DNA from: Hymenopus coronatus
Taxonomy: Eukaryota; Arthropoda; Insecta; Mantodea; Hymenopodidae
Direction: 5' to 3'
Assembly: GCA_030762935.1 (NCBI GenBank)
Contig: CM060900.1
Location: 113,178,620 to 113,242,619, forward strand
DNA: 64,000 nt
Made by a program: the position numbers and the translations under genes. Below, piece after piece: positions 6,862-18,579 of this stretch; position 1 is the first letter of the stretch; each line of letters begins with the position of its first letter. The notes beneath the pieces were generated by a model, which did no database searches, was not told the origin of the DNA, and saw only the letters and a program-made list of their open reading frames with translations.

Positions 6862-9612
6862 TGGATAACGCAAACCCAAAAATACTGACGTGGAACGCCA
6901 ATGGACTTTACAGACGAAAAGCTGAACTCACAGACTTCATCAACAGACACCAAATAGAAATACTCCTCATACAGGAAACTCGACTTGCAAAAACCACCAG
7001 ATACTCCATACCAGACCACAAAATTTACCGCACCGACAGACAGAGACAGAAGAGGCGGAGGCACAGCGATCATTATCAGAAACACAATAGATCACGAAGC
7101 TGCCCCTCTGCCTGCCCTCAGCAGGATAGAAGCCACGGGGATATATGTTAACCTAAATCGGACCAGAACACTAATCATATCAGCATACAACCCTACAGGC
7201 AACCTAATTACCGCGAACCTAGATGCCCTTCTGGCACTAAATCACACTATCATCATTGCAGGAGATCTGAATGCGAAGCACCAAATTTGGAACTCTCGCG
7301 TAATAAATCAAGAGGGTGCCGTTCTCCTCCGACACGAAAACAACTCAGACTATGTAATACATGCCCCAGCAGAGCACACGCTTATCCCCAACAACAGACA
7401 ACTGAATCCAGACGTACTGGACATAACACTCACCCGCGGTCTTAACTACCGTTTTACCCTCACTGTTGCCAATGAACTTTCCTCCGATCACTTGCCAGTT
7501 ATCATCACCATACAAGGCTCACTAGCTCCTAAGGTGCTCCCGCCTCGGCGCAACTACAACAAGGCCAACTGGACTCAATTTGAAGCCACAATGACTGCGG
7601 AAATCACACATGAGCCCATCACATCGATGGCAGAACTTAATCAGGCAGTAATAAACCTCGAAAACTGCATCAAATTTGCGACAATAAACGCATTCCCACT
7701 CACTGTTCCATCCTACAGGGACACCCAACTACCACGGGACATTAAGAATCTAACGAGACTCCGAAACCGCGCTAGACGTAAGTGGCAGCAGACAAGACAG
7801 CCCAGAGACCTAGCTGAGCTACATCACGCTCACTACCTTCTTAGGCGTAACACAACAGAGCTCATTCACAACCAATGGGCCCACACACTCGAAAAACTGG
7901 ACTCCAATCACGCCAATGTCTGGCGCATTTCCAGATATCTCACCAGGGAGAAAACCGCTGTCCCTCCCCTAGAAATCAACCAACTTGTAGCAACCTCTGA
8001 TCGAGACAAAGCTGAAATGCTCGCGGATGCATTACAAGACACTCTAACCCCGAATATGATGCCCTCAAATGCACATTTCATACATGATACGGAAATTCTT
8101 ACCCGCGAACTGCACATTGCTCGCACGCATAGCAAGATACGGAAAACCTGCACCCCTGAAATAAAATGGATCATCCGGCACCTACCCAATCGTAAAGCAC
8201 CAGGACTTGATGACATACCTAACATCATACTCAAAAAACTTCCTGATACAGCACTGGAAAGAATCACCCAAATCTTCAATTTCTCTCTTGAGAACGGGTT
8301 CTTCCCAGAAGCCTGGAAAACAGCCAAAATTCTTCACTTCCCTAAAAAGAATAAAAACTTAACTAACCCTAAAAACTATCGACCCATCAGCTTACTAAAG
8401 ACACTGAGCAAGCTCTTTGAGAAAATTATCCTAAAACGACTAAACGCATTCCTGAAAAGACACAATATTCTCATTAATGAGCAGTTCGGCTTCCGTGCCA
8501 AACATTCTAGCACGCTTCAACTACTACGTAATACTGAACATATAACACACGGATTCAACATAAACAAATCCACAGGAGCAGTATTGCTCGACATAGAGAA
8601 CGCGTTTGATCGAGTGTGGCATAGTGGACTGCTGCGGAAATTAATTAACATCCGCCTACCAGACACTATGATCAAACTGATTGCAAACTATCTCCGAGAT
8701 AGGCAATTCGTTTCAACCGTGGACGACACCATGTCCAACCCACATATAATGCGAGCGGGAGTCCCCCAGGCCAGCCTACTTGGACCCGTATTGTTCAACA
8801 TCTATATAAACGACATCTCTAAAACTCTCAACACCCAACTATCCCTATATGCTGACGATACCTGCATCACGGCCCAATCTGGCAAACCCAAGTTAATTCG
8901 TAGCAGACTCCAAATTGCACTGACCACACTACAGCCTTGGCTTGAAAAATGGCGTATAAAGGTAAACAACCGAAAGTCCCAAGCCATCATCTTCACAAAA
9001 AGAAACAAACACAGATATCCTACACACGCACTCCGACCGTTACACCTATTTGGCGAAGACATCTCCTGGTTGCCTCAGGTAAAATACTTGGGCCTCACAA
9101 TGGACCAAAGTCTAACCTGGAAAGCCCACGTAGCCGACATTCGACACAAAGCTCAGGCTCAACTACGCAAACTACATCCTCTCATTAACCTCTATAGTGC
9201 CCTCAGTCCTAATCTTGGTCTCACACAGTATAAAACTCTAATCCGACCCATACTAACCTATGCCTGCCCTGTATGGGGATACGCTGCTCCAACACATATC
9301 ACATCACTAAATAAATTCCAAAATAAAATCCTACGACTGACCACCAAACTACCAAATTTCGCACCGGCAAGAAAGCTACCTGGGGAACTCAAGATGCACA
9401 CACTCGAAGAGTTCATTAAAAAATTGGCCTCCGACCTCTACGACCGCATAAAACTACATCACATCCCACTTATACAACAAATAGGCAACTACACAACTGA
9501 TGACAATAAACATCACAGACCACTCCACCTGTTTGATAGATCCCTATCAAGTAACACCTCAGCCATAGATATAGCTGTACACCTATACAGACTCATGAAC
9601 CCGACTAATTAA
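6861..9612 (+). pseudogene. LINE ORF2: AP endonuclease plus reverse transcriptase, one frameshift
   Basis: The protein starts MDNANPKILTWNANGLYRR at 6861. A frameshift near 7037-7055, in a run of GACA-like repeats, moves it into the frame that stays open for ~860 residues to 9612. Endonuclease motifs: WNANGL, IQETRL, GDLNAKHQIWNS (about 7260) and SSDHLPVI (about 7480). RT motifs: NYRPISLL, QFGFRAKHS, DIENAFDRVWH, AGVPQASLLGPVLFNIYIND and YADDT (about 8848). The thumb-like end carries IKYLGL-type 'VKYLGLTMD'. This order is typical of Jockey-clade LINEs, which nick DNA and prime reverse transcription at the target. Ala replaces the usual Gly in GVPQGS. Everything else looks well preserved, so this is a fairly young copy. 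Confidence 0.92.
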
Positions 9613-9776
9613 ACAAAGTCTGCTTCTCTTTCTACCTGCATAGCAACCAACACAACGCATCACGATGACCGGTCAGGAGACCAACACCAGAATAGCCATC
9701 GCTGTCACAAGCAACAAACTCAAAGTTAACAGTGCCCAGATGACGGCAAGCAGGTATTCACACACACACACACACA

Positions 9777-9807
<31 letters not shown>

Positions 9808-10430
9808 GTCAACCAAACCTAAACCCACCCTCACCAAGGCATTCCCGTACTTCAATGCATGAACTGTATTAATGTCAAGTCCGTCCGTCTCACGTAGCCA
9901 AGAGCATGTATATATCTCAAGTATTATTGTGTGTATGATAGCTTAAAGAATGACGTCAAGTCAGTCCGTCTGTAATTCACCAACTAACCTAATACCATAA
10001 CCACCTCAAACACACTAACAACCCAGTACTCCTGGGTGCTGCTCAGACCTAGGTATGAGTAGCACCCAGAAATTTCCCGTACTTGCTTGTGCGCGTGTGC
10101 GCCAAGCCAGGAAGTCTGTCCGTCACTAACCGGAGTCGTCGTCGTCGCCTGAGATATGCACAATACAAAAACATCACAAGGTACAACCAAATTGAACACC
10201 AACAAATCCGCTATTTGTATAGAGAAAAGACCAACTGCCGTTCAGGCTCTGTTAGTGTTACAAACTTTGTTTTTTGGACTTTTTTTTTATTTATCAATGC
10301 TACATGTTCTGTTTTATTATGGATTCGTACATTTGTTATTAATTACTTTATGTAAAGGAGTATGAGATTTCTGTATATTTCATCACAAAACGTGCATTAA
10401 ATAAACACTTTTTATTTAAAGAATATATGG
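9613..10430 (+). other. probable 3' UTR of the LINE
   Basis: No ORF of note is found after the ORF2 stop. The stretch holds a CA microsatellite, C-rich sequence like that of the element, and a shift to AT-rich DNA near 10250. An 'attaaataaa' signal occurs near 10397. The exact 3' end and target duplication were not found. Confidence 0.4.
9759..9807. repeat. (CA)n microsatellite
   Basis: About 24 CA units with one CATA interruption in the putative LINE 3' UTR. Short ORFs across it encode His-Thr runs and are not genes. Confidence 0.95.
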
Positions 10431-12254
10431 TGCTAGATTTCATGTAGATTCATTAAACTTTGTGTTGCTGACGTGACGGAACCGTGTCTAATTCTGTCCT
10501 GGAAGAGGCCCTGTGAAATCATATGAGCAGAAGTCATAAAACCCAGATTTATTCGAGAACCAAATAAGCTTCACATGGACTTTAGAATATAGAAGGTTAT
10601 TATAAAACTAATTCTAAGTACTGTATCACACAAGTTAAAAGATGGCTTCAAGTAATACGCCATAATGTCCCTGTCCAAAAACTAAACATGTACCGTTTGT
10701 ACTTATACATTTATGATTGAAAACAAATTAATGTGGTCGAAATAAAATAAAACACCAAATCATGCTAGTAAAAAAAGTGTCATTTTAATTGCAGCAGAAA
10801 TAAGAATACATAGTATTCAGAAATTAATATAAGCCGAAAATGATAAAATTCATTAAAAAGGTATGCTGTAAATAAAAAACTTCAAAACATGATGTTTTAG
10901 TGTAGATTGCAAAAATAGTATTTCAGCTTGATTTTCTTTACACTTCCTGAATATTAGGCAGCATTCTCTAGTGTATTGTTGACTTATGAATTTGTATAGA
11001 CATTCTAAAAGTGGGTCCTGATAGCATATGCAGCAAGCAAAGTAAGGCTTTCGTCTTTTTAAGCAGGGAATAAGAGCATCAAATTCTGTGTTTCTGTGCG
11101 GGTATAATTACTTTTAATCAAGAGGGGGAAATATTTCAGGCTATTATTTTAATCCAAACTGTTCTTGAGCAATGTCTCTACAAGACTTTTATGTTCTGGA
11201 AGAGGTTTACTTCGTGAAATTTGAAGGGTTCACCAGTTAAGGCTTTCTTCCTCAAAACCAAAGAACTATACAATATAAACTTAAAAAGTTAAAACATTTC
11301 ATCTTCTTTAAAATATTTGCTCTTCTTTCCTGTGGTTCAAAAAAATTGACGCCAGTCATATGCGTGTGAAATAGAATTGTCTACGTTTTTCTATACTTTT
11401 CAAATTTGACCATGTTATGCATCACAACACCGCCATTAGACTATGTCCCCTGACCATGAACTTGTGATCAGTGTCGTCCAATGAAACCTAGTGCTTCAGC
11501 AATAAAAACAAAGTGGTTGCATGAAAATTCATGTTCTGTACCTCACATGCGTCAAGAGTACAAAATAATTTTACAACTTCTATTGATAGACCACCCTATA
11601 AAAATTTTGCAGTTTGCTTGGGCATTGTACACCTTTTTTTCCTCATGACACCGAGAACATTATCTAACACTATGCGTTTACAATGAATTGCGGGATTGTA
11701 AATCTAAACTTGGCGCTTATAGAAATACATCTAGGTTTACCGGTAAGGAGTTAGAGTCACTGCTCTAAAACAAAAGTGGAAAAGTTCAATGAAGCGTCTT
11801 GTTTAAAAAGTCCTCCATCACTCTTCATAGAGTTTTAGAAGACGGAGCCCATTAGTTGGTGCTGTTGACTTAATGTTGATTCAGTTTGTCCCCTTTCTAC
11901 AGGATTTCTTAAACATCTAATGCTACTGCGTCACATTGTACTTGAGGGACTTTCAACGTTTAATGCAAATTATGAAGCTCTTTGTTTTCTAAAATACATG
12001 AACACACATTAGAGTGAGTCGTGAGCCAGACTTCGACTAGAGTGTTAGGGCGCTGTTGCTTGCTAAAGCCGACCACTGTATTTGGGTCTAAGGCTTAAGT
12101 GAATTTTTTGTAGCAGTGAATTAAATACGCTATTTTTAACCAATTTTAATCAATGAAGACATTTGTCACAGTACAGTTCAGTTACTGTAATATTCACATA
12201 TGGTGAACAATCAGGTTCATTAGATGTAATCCATAGCTAATCCTAAGTTGACAT
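10431..12254. other. AT-rich stretch without recognised features
   Basis: No sizeable ORF, terminal repeat or structural RNA was recognised on either strand. It may include the 5' part of the decayed LINE whose RT begins near 12255, but no endonuclease motif could be read. Confidence 0.6.
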
Positions 12255-13315
12255 TGCAAATAGTACTAAAGTGCGGAATTTTTCCTATTAAACTCAAAAT
12301 AACTCAAGTTATTCCAATATGCATGAAAGGAAATAAGGAGGAGATTAATAGCTGCAGACCTATCTCAGTATTGCATTAAGCTGGCTGAAAAAATAACTTA
12401 TTCAAGCATGGTTACCTTTCTGGGGAAATTCCTCCTTATATCTGTTTGCTAAAATAATTTTTGTTTGTGGAACATCGACTATATCTGCAGCCTCAACATG
12501 TTTCAATTGCATAGTTGATACCATGAATGTCCGTAATTTATCAACAAGAGTAGTACCAGATATTCCAAACGCTTTTCATTGTGTCCATACAAAAATTGTA
12601 TTTGATAAACTTAAATATATTGGAATTAGCGGTATAGGTAATGCTTTGATTAAATCCTACATGACCAAAAAATGCAGTATGTCAGTTGAATTGCAAACAA
12701 AGTCAGTATGTCTCAAAGCATGCTCAAGTAAAGAGTTGCGTACCTAGGGCTCTATTTTCGGTCCATTGCTGTTCATTTTATACATTAACGATATTATTTC
12801 TCTGGTACAAGATAATACACCATAAATCCTGTATGCAGATGATGTCACAATGAGATTCAGTAACAGGGACCTGGAAAATTTAAAAATAAATGTAAATTTG
12901 ACCACCAATATCCTGATACAGAATTTTAACAGTCTGAAGCTAAGTACTAATGACAACAAAAGCGCAATAATCAGGGTCCTTACTCTGAAGCTCAACTTAA
13001 CCTTCATGACAGTCTGGTCACATGTGTAAAAATGAGTTCATATCGTGGGTATAATTTTTGACGATAGGCTAACTTAAGCAAACAACTATATGGATATATT
13101 AAATTAAGTTCTGGACTATTCGGTTTAGATATGCAACCAAGTTTCTCTCCATTGATGCAAGGAAATTAGAATACTGCGCAATAACATATGCACATATTAT
13201 GAACTAAATCAAGTTCTAATAACATTTTTATCCTTAAGAAAAGAGCAGTCAGTTAGTTAAAATAACACATATTACTCCGTGTAGGCCTTATTTTAAAAAA
13301 CAATTAAATATACTC
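12255..13315 (+). pseudogene. decayed LINE reverse transcriptase, 5' part
   Basis: Reading through several frameshifts gives a non-LTR RT: 'LKCGIFP', 'VIPICMKGNKEEINSCRPISVL' in short pieces, 'NAFHCVHTKIVFDKL' (palm, near 12570), 'GSIFGPLLFILYINDI' (near 12750), 'ILYADDV' (near 12830, catalytic YADD) and 'VGIIFDDRL'. The end, 'RAVS..ILLRVGLILKNN', matches the usual RT-thumb to C-terminal transition. The frame is interrupted at 13316 by the Gypsy LTR and resumes at 18574. The clade (Jockey or CR1) is not settled. Confidence 0.75.
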
Positions 13316-13752
13316 TGACATGTGTCGTTCTCACGTTCGACTTGGTATGTGATTCCACGCAGTTGGGGTGCGTAAACAACACGCAAGAATGGCGCAAAGT
13401 AACAGGATCCTTCTGTACGCGAGGCTCTTCACGCCGCATTCATGATTCTTCTCGATATTCAAGATGTTTTTATCCAAGCTTTGGCCTCCATAAACATCCA
13501 GTATCTTCAACAAGTTTCCAGGAAGTTCTGTGAAGTTACTTTCTAGCTGTAAAAGAGGAACAATGCAGTGCAATGCTCTTGTGTTGTGAACTGTTTCGTT
13601 GGTGATTGGAGTGTAGGCGTGGAGTGGTGCACCAGCCACGGCTAGCGTGAGGCGATAAATTGTCTACGCGTCGAAACGTCAAGTGAATTATTTCGAGCAA
13701 TGAATCAAATACTGTATTTCTAATTGTCGAATCAATAAAGACATTTATTACG
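13316..13752 (+). repeat. 5' LTR of the Gypsy element
   Basis: This 437-bp copy aligns end to end with 18132-18573. Shared blocks include 'aggatccttc', 'gattcttctcga', 'ctgtctacgcgtcgaaacgtc' in part, and 'gaatcaataaa' near the end, where AATAAA can serve as the polyadenylation signal. It begins TGACATGTG. Confidence 0.9.
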
Positions 13753-13753
13753 C

Positions 13754-13770
13754 TCGTGTCAGAAGTGGGA
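13754..13770 (+). other. primer binding site, tRNA-Leu type
   Basis: One base after the LTR, TCGTGTCAGAAGTGGGA matches the complement of a typical eukaryotic tRNA-Leu 3' end (CCA included) at all but one position (TCG for TGG). Such a site primes minus-strand DNA synthesis in LTR elements. The tRNA identity is from general knowledge of tRNA-Leu acceptor and T-arm sequences. Confidence 0.7.
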
Positions 13771-13792
13771 CTTTTACTCCGAGTTGAAAGAA

Positions 13793-14850
13793 ATGAAAAG
13801 TACATTGGCCGAAATTAAGGACAAAAATAAAAATAAATCGGGAATGGAGAAGATGGATAAGAAAGAAAACCCGGAATGAAAACACAGTGGAGGGGAAGAT
13901 GGAATCCAGAATAGTAAATATGGAGTAAAAAATGGAAGAAATGGAAGTCGACAATGGAAAATCTGAAAATGGAGCTATCCACCAAAATCGACGAACAACT
14001 GGCCAGCGTGAACAACTACGTAGACCAACTTGGAGGAAAAAGTGTAAGAGCATAGTGTAATGATTATAGACCACAACAACGCCTTAATGCCCTGGAGGGA
14101 AGAGTTGTCAATGGCGCCAAAGAACCCATCACCATAGCGGAAACGATACTCGACGGAAAAATGAAGGAGTTGAAAGATGAGACACAAGGACGCGACACAA
14201 CATTCTCATGCTTCCAGCCACCCGAATATGGCGGGGCGAGAACCTACAAAGTCTTCCACAGAAAGTTCGCCACCATCGCCAGCAATAACCGACCAATGGT
14301 CAGCAGAAGAGGAAGACACACAGATAATTTCAAGCCTACAAGGAGGGTTGGCAGAAATACTGAATGCAATCTCGACGTTAGCGAAATCCAGGGATATCTG
14401 GTAGGTCGTCTAGAACAGCTTCGTGAACCATCGTATGGCTGTAGCCTATCGCATTCAGCTTAAGGCGAGGCCTTAACAGCAAGGTGAGACGATGCAGGAG
14501 TTCACCCAGCCATGGATCAAATTGCAAACAAAGCCCTGGTGAATCTACCACTAAGCTGCATAGCCCATTCATCTGCCTATTCCTTCACCGACGGGGCGCG
14601 TGACGCCAAGACACGACTGAGCCTGATCCTGGCGACTATAAGAAGATCCACGAAGCGTTAAGAGCAGCACTCAGAATGGAGGCAGCCAAGACAACTACTG
14701 CGCCCATCTCAAGGACCAGAACTATTCGTTATGACAGGGAGAGAGAAGAACCACAGAGACGACGAACTTCAGGTGGTGTGTGTTGTGGATGTGGCGAGCC
14801 AGGCCAGCTAGTGAAGGTGTGTCCACGCCAAGATGAGGAGTAGGTGGAAA
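13793..14850 (+). pseudogene. Gypsy gag with nucleocapsid knuckle
   Basis: From an ATG at 13793 a broken frame can be followed across stops and frameshifts. It shows a Lys/Glu-rich coiled region, 'STKIDEQLASVNNYV' (near 13980), a capsid-like part containing 'FQPPEYGGARTYKVFHRKFA' (near 14210), and a single knuckle CGCGEPGQLVKVC (near 14785). In the knuckle the usual His is Gln (CAG). The homologous gag at 41.0-42.0 kb keeps this His. The copy is inactive. Confidence 0.8.
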
Positions 14851-14989
14851 ACGAGTAAGGCCTGGCATGACGAGAGGCACTTTGGGCACGTCTTCACCAA
14901 TTGGCACTACGTACTTGAGAATACTAGAGCACCAGAAGAGTAGACGACAGCCTCATTGTACACGGCTGCATTCCGGGGAAGCTGTGCCA

Positions 14990-15425
14990 AATACTCAAAA
15001 ACACAGGTGTAGCCGTGCTGTAATCCGAATTGATGTGGCGAAGGGCTTACCAACACGCACCTCCAGTCAGTCATACCAACTAGTGACAGCTTCGGGCGAC
15101 ATTTTGCACTTAGAGAAGGAGGCCTTGCTGCAGTTGATATTGGGACAGAGCACTGTGATCCTGTAGCTGTTCGTCACGAGGAACTAAGAATGTGATACTT
15201 GAGTTAGATGCCTTCAGGAAGCACTGCACGACGGGGTGGAGCCCTGTAAGCCTGTAACAGTTCGTCACGAGGGTGACTAAGAATGTGATACTGGAGTTAG
15301 ATGCTTTCAGGAGCCACTGGGTGACTGGGATGGAGCACTTTGAGCCTGAAGCTGTTCGTCACGAGGGTGACTCAGGAAGTGATACAGAGGTTAGATGCCC
15401 TCAGGACCATTTGGGCTACGATCGA
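14990..15425 (+). pseudogene. Gypsy protease region, expanded by tandem repeats
   Basis: A short frame with 'VIRIDVAKGLPTRTSSQ' and 'TKNVILELDAFRSH' resembles the retropepsin region between gag and RT. The 'ILELDAF' block is normally single but occurs about three times because of a local tandem repeat. No clean active-site DTG/DSG triplet can be read, so the domain call rests on position and on the second Gypsy copy, which has the block once. Confidence 0.5.
15161..15425 (+). repeat. three tandem ~91-94-bp units
   Basis: Units begin at about 15161 (ctgtagctgttcgtcacgag), 15252 (ctgtaacagttcgtcacgag) and 15346 (ctgaagctgttcgtcacgag). Each continues with 'gtgata', 'gttagatgc' and 'tcagga'. The related Gypsy copy at 42290-42400 has one unit, so the triplication arose in this copy. 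Confidence 0.85.
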
Positions 15426-15599
15426 CAACAGGTGGAGGGTTTTGCGAACCGGCTAAGATGAGGTGTTACTACAGAGCCCATAAGAACATTCGGAGATTAG
15501 CAGAATGATCTTGAGGACGACGTAGTTGTGCCCACAATAAACGATGTGGTGGTGCAGGCGAACCAGGGGGTCAACAGTCAACATGGTACTGGACGGAAG

Positions 15600-16650
15600 G
15601 CGTCACTACGTGGAATATGTGCTACCTGAGCATTTTTGTCCCGCCGGCAGTAACTTCACGTGGACATCCAAGCCGGGATGGAGATAAAACAGTGCGAGAA
15701 GGTTTAGTCTTGAGAAGGAAGAAGATGCGTGGTGAGCTACGCTTCTATTTGGACTGCAGGAAGCTGAATGCCGTCACCAAAAAGGACTGTTTTCCTTATC
15801 ATAGATTGAAGATACCCTGCATACGGTCGCTGGGGCTTAGTGGTTCTTGGCCTTGGACTTGATATCGGGATAATAGCAGGTGGTCCTAGATACCACAGAT
15901 AAGGAAGAGTCCGCATTCTCGACAGACCAAGGGCTTTGGCACTTTACAGTTATGACCTTTGGCCTCTGTAGTGCACCAGCTATCTTCCAGCGCCTCATGG
16001 AATCAATATAACACTGCTTGCTGTATTTGGATGACATCATTTTCATGATCAGTAATTTCAAAGAATATCTCGAGAACCTTACCAAAATATTGCAAAGGTT
16101 AACTTGATGTATAACGGGAAAAAGTACCAACTCTTCAGAGGAAAAGAACTATTTTGGCCGCAGTGGCCACGATCCCGGAGAAGGCTCGGGTAATGAGAGA
16201 GGGTCCTATCCAAAAGACAAACGAGAGCTGCGAAGTTTTCTGAACCCATGCAGCAACTACTGCCGGTACGTTAGAAGCTTCTCCAATATTGCGAAACCTC
16301 TCACCCGTCTGACGGAAGAGAACCGTAAGTCAGCACTCTGCAGTGCTCCTAGTTTAGAATTTCTATAATCCGGTGGCGACTTTATTGTGGACACCGATGT
16401 CAGTGTCCTGTATTGGCAGTATTCTATCCCAGGTCCAGGATGGCCAAGACAGGGTAATTGGCCACTACAGCTATACGAACTCCAAAACAGAACAGGTATA
16501 CTGCGTTACCCGGTGAGAGCTCTTGGCAGTAGTGAAGTTGTTAGAGCGGACATTCCACCCTAGGACTGACCACTCTGCCCTCATCTGACTGTTAAGATTC
16601 AAGCACCTGGAGGGTCTCGAAACTCCAAGAGTACAACTTTATATCAGAGC
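15600..16650 (+). pseudogene. Gypsy reverse transcriptase and RNase H
   Basis: RT is recognisable through frameshifts: 'FYLDCRKLNAVTKKDCFPY' (near 15745), 'HFTVMTFGLCSAPAIFQRLM' (near 15945) and 'LLYLDDIIF' with the YLDD catalytic pair (near 16020). 'NYCRYVRSFSNIAKPLTRLT' (near 16255) is the usual start of the connection to RNase H. RNase H itself is only a decayed trace to about 16650. Order and motifs are standard for Ty3/Gypsy pol. Confidence 0.85.
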
Positions 16651-16949
16651 ATCGGAAAGGAAGGAGTCACGTCAATGCAGGTGACATGTCCAAATTACCT
16701 TGTGTAGAGAAATGTGGCCACTGTACTAAGCTTGACCAGAAGGAGCGTGCCGCTCCTCTCCGTGTTGTTTCAGCGGTCTTGCAAATGGATGGGATAGTGC
16801 AGGGTTGAGGAGGGAGCAGCTGGTGGACCCCGACTTAGGACCACTCCTGTTAAAAACGGAGGCAGGGACTAGGCCGAGCTGGGAGGGCATAGCACCAAGG
16901 TGTACTGTATATAAGTCCTACTGGGCTCAATAGAATGAAGATAAAGGAC

Positions 16950-18060
16950 TAGATGCTGTTCAGAGTTTGGGAGTCACCTGATGGGAAGGCCCAGAGAGAA
17001 CAGCTGATCATCCCTCGTAAAAAGGTCCCGGAAATACTGGAGAAAGTACAAGAGGGAGCTTTGGGGGGACATTTGGACCCAACCGAAACGTCAATTAATT
17101 TCGGAATGGTACTACTGGCAGAGATTGTGGGCAGAGGCAGAGAGATGATGCAGCCAGTGTCATGTGTGTGGCAATTTCCTGCCCACAGACCAGAAGCTGG
17201 GGTCGAATTCAGCAGTATAGCGTGGGACCACTCTTCGAACGCTAACCCATCGACGTAACTGGGTCATTCTTTGTGTCCTTTGGGGGGGAGGTAGTGTTTA
17301 ACGCCCGTTTCTACTACTGTGGCACCGCAGGCGATTCCCTGTGTCCGATAGAGGCGATAAGCATCTCTTGGTTTCCATGGATTACTTTACAAAGTGTCCG
17401 GATGTGAATGTCATCCCTAACCAACAAGAAAGAGGTCAAGACCATCGCGAAATGCATGGTGCAAGAACTGTTTTGTCCCTATGGGGTACCAATGGAGATA
17501 CACAGTGATAAGGGCACGAACTTTGAACCCAACCTCATGAGGAAAACACTGAAGTGACTCGAAGTGCACAAGACCCGCAGAATACCTCTTCACCCGTAGT
17601 CAGACGGCGATACTTCAAGACCCTAAATGAAAGTTGTGTTGAATTAGCAGAGAGCCTGGGATATGAGGGTGCCATCTTTCTTGCTTTACTACCACTCTTC
17701 ACACTTTGACACCTAGGGCTGACACCGGCCAGTTAAGTCCTTGGGGGGGGCTGCGCCTACCTAGCGATCTGATGTTCGGGAGTCCACCTCTGACAGAACA
17801 GCTAGCAGTGGACTACGTGGAGCATCTGGTAGACCGATTTTGACATGCACGAGATGACCCTTCAAAACTTTCAGGTAGCGAGCGAACCCGGCAGGCTTAC
17901 AGCCAAGGTTTCCAGCAAGGTGATTTGGTGTGGCTATATCACTTCTCGGACCAAGGGACGCTGTCCCAAACTTCGACAAACATGGCAAGGACCTAATTTA
18001 TGGTGAAGGGGATAAATGATGTCTAGCACGTCCAGAAGCTACCCCTAGGGAAGAACTAGT
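16950..18060 (+). pseudogene. Gypsy integrase
   Basis: A trace of the N-terminal zinc-binding region ('GGHLDPTETSINFG' near 17067; 'CHVCG' codons near 17155) precedes the catalytic core. 'DKHLLVSMDYFTKCPDV' (near 17355) supplies the first Asp and 'HSDKGTNFEPNL' (near 17500) the second. 'PLHP.SDGD' (near 17585) lies just before the expected Glu. The core is interrupted by a 55-bp SINE-tail insertion at 17279-17333. Many stops are present. Confidence 0.8.
17279..17333 (-). mobile_element. 5'-truncated SINE fragment within Gypsy integrase
   Basis: The 55-bp insert contains the 3' end of the SINE at 27901-28142 (shared gtagtgtttaacgcccg and ggcaccgcaggcg). It is flanked by an imperfect 13-bp direct repeat, attctttgtgtcc (17266-17278) and attccctgtgtcc (17334-17346), matching at 11 of 13. 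Removing it restores the integrase reading 'FPVSDRGDKHLL'. It is an unusually short retroposition product. Confidence 0.75.
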
Positions 18061-18112
18061 AGTACATTAGGATCGTCTAGCCCGCTACAATGGCGCTGGT
18101 CGGGACGACCAA

Positions 18113-18131
18113 CCTTGAGGAGGGAGCATTC
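18113..18131 (+). other. polypurine tract of the Gypsy element
   Basis: The purine-rich stretch ending 'gaggagggagcattc' lies directly before the 3' LTR (18132). In LTR elements this tract primes plus-strand synthesis. It is slightly decayed at its 3' edge. Confidence 0.65.
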
Positions 18132-18573
18132 TGACAATGTCGTTCGCCTTGGTACGTGAATCTTCGCTGTTGGAATGCTTAAACAACACAGAACACTGCC
18201 GGGACGTAAAAGGATCCTTGGAAACGCGAGACTCTCTCGCGACATCGTGATTCTTCTCGAGATTCGAGATGTTTCTACAAGCTTTGGCATCCAGAAGAGT
18301 CCAGTATCTTCGACAAGTTAGCAGGATGTTCCGTGGCATTATTTTCAAGATAAGAAAGGAGGAATAATTGCACTGCTGTGAATTTTTGCTGTGTTGGGTG
18401 TGTTGTGAACTGAGTGGTGGGTGACTGGAATGTTAGCGTGCAGTTGTGTGAGAGCCATGGATGGCGTGCAGCAAAAAACTGTCTACGCGTCGAAACGTCG
18501 AGCGAAGTATTTGCAGCAGAGCCAAAGACTGTATTTGTAACAAATTGTTGAGTCAATAAAAATATTTGTTACA
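18132..18573 (+). repeat. 3' LTR of the Gypsy element
   Basis: This 442-bp copy pairs with 13316-13752. It begins TGACAATGTCG and ends TTGTTACA, then the target repeat ATACTC. It keeps AATAAA at 18556-18561. Confidence 0.9.
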
Positions 18574-18579
18574 ATACTC

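Larger units (their letters stand above)
13316..18573 (+). mobile_element. Ty3/Gypsy LTR retrotransposon, decayed
   Basis: This 5.26 kb element has two related LTRs, a primer binding site, gag with a knuckle, protease, RT-RNase H, integrase and a polypurine tract, in that order. It is flanked by the perfect 6-bp direct repeat ATACTC (13310-13315 and 18574-18579). LTRs start TGACA and end TTACA (TTACG in the 5' copy). Numerous stops and frameshifts and clear LTR-LTR divergence mark an old insertion. It interrupts a LINE RT gene. Confidence 0.93.

Noticed and set aside
9665..9862. Short ORF with His-Thr repeats
   Set aside because: It is a translation of the CA microsatellite, with no conserved part.
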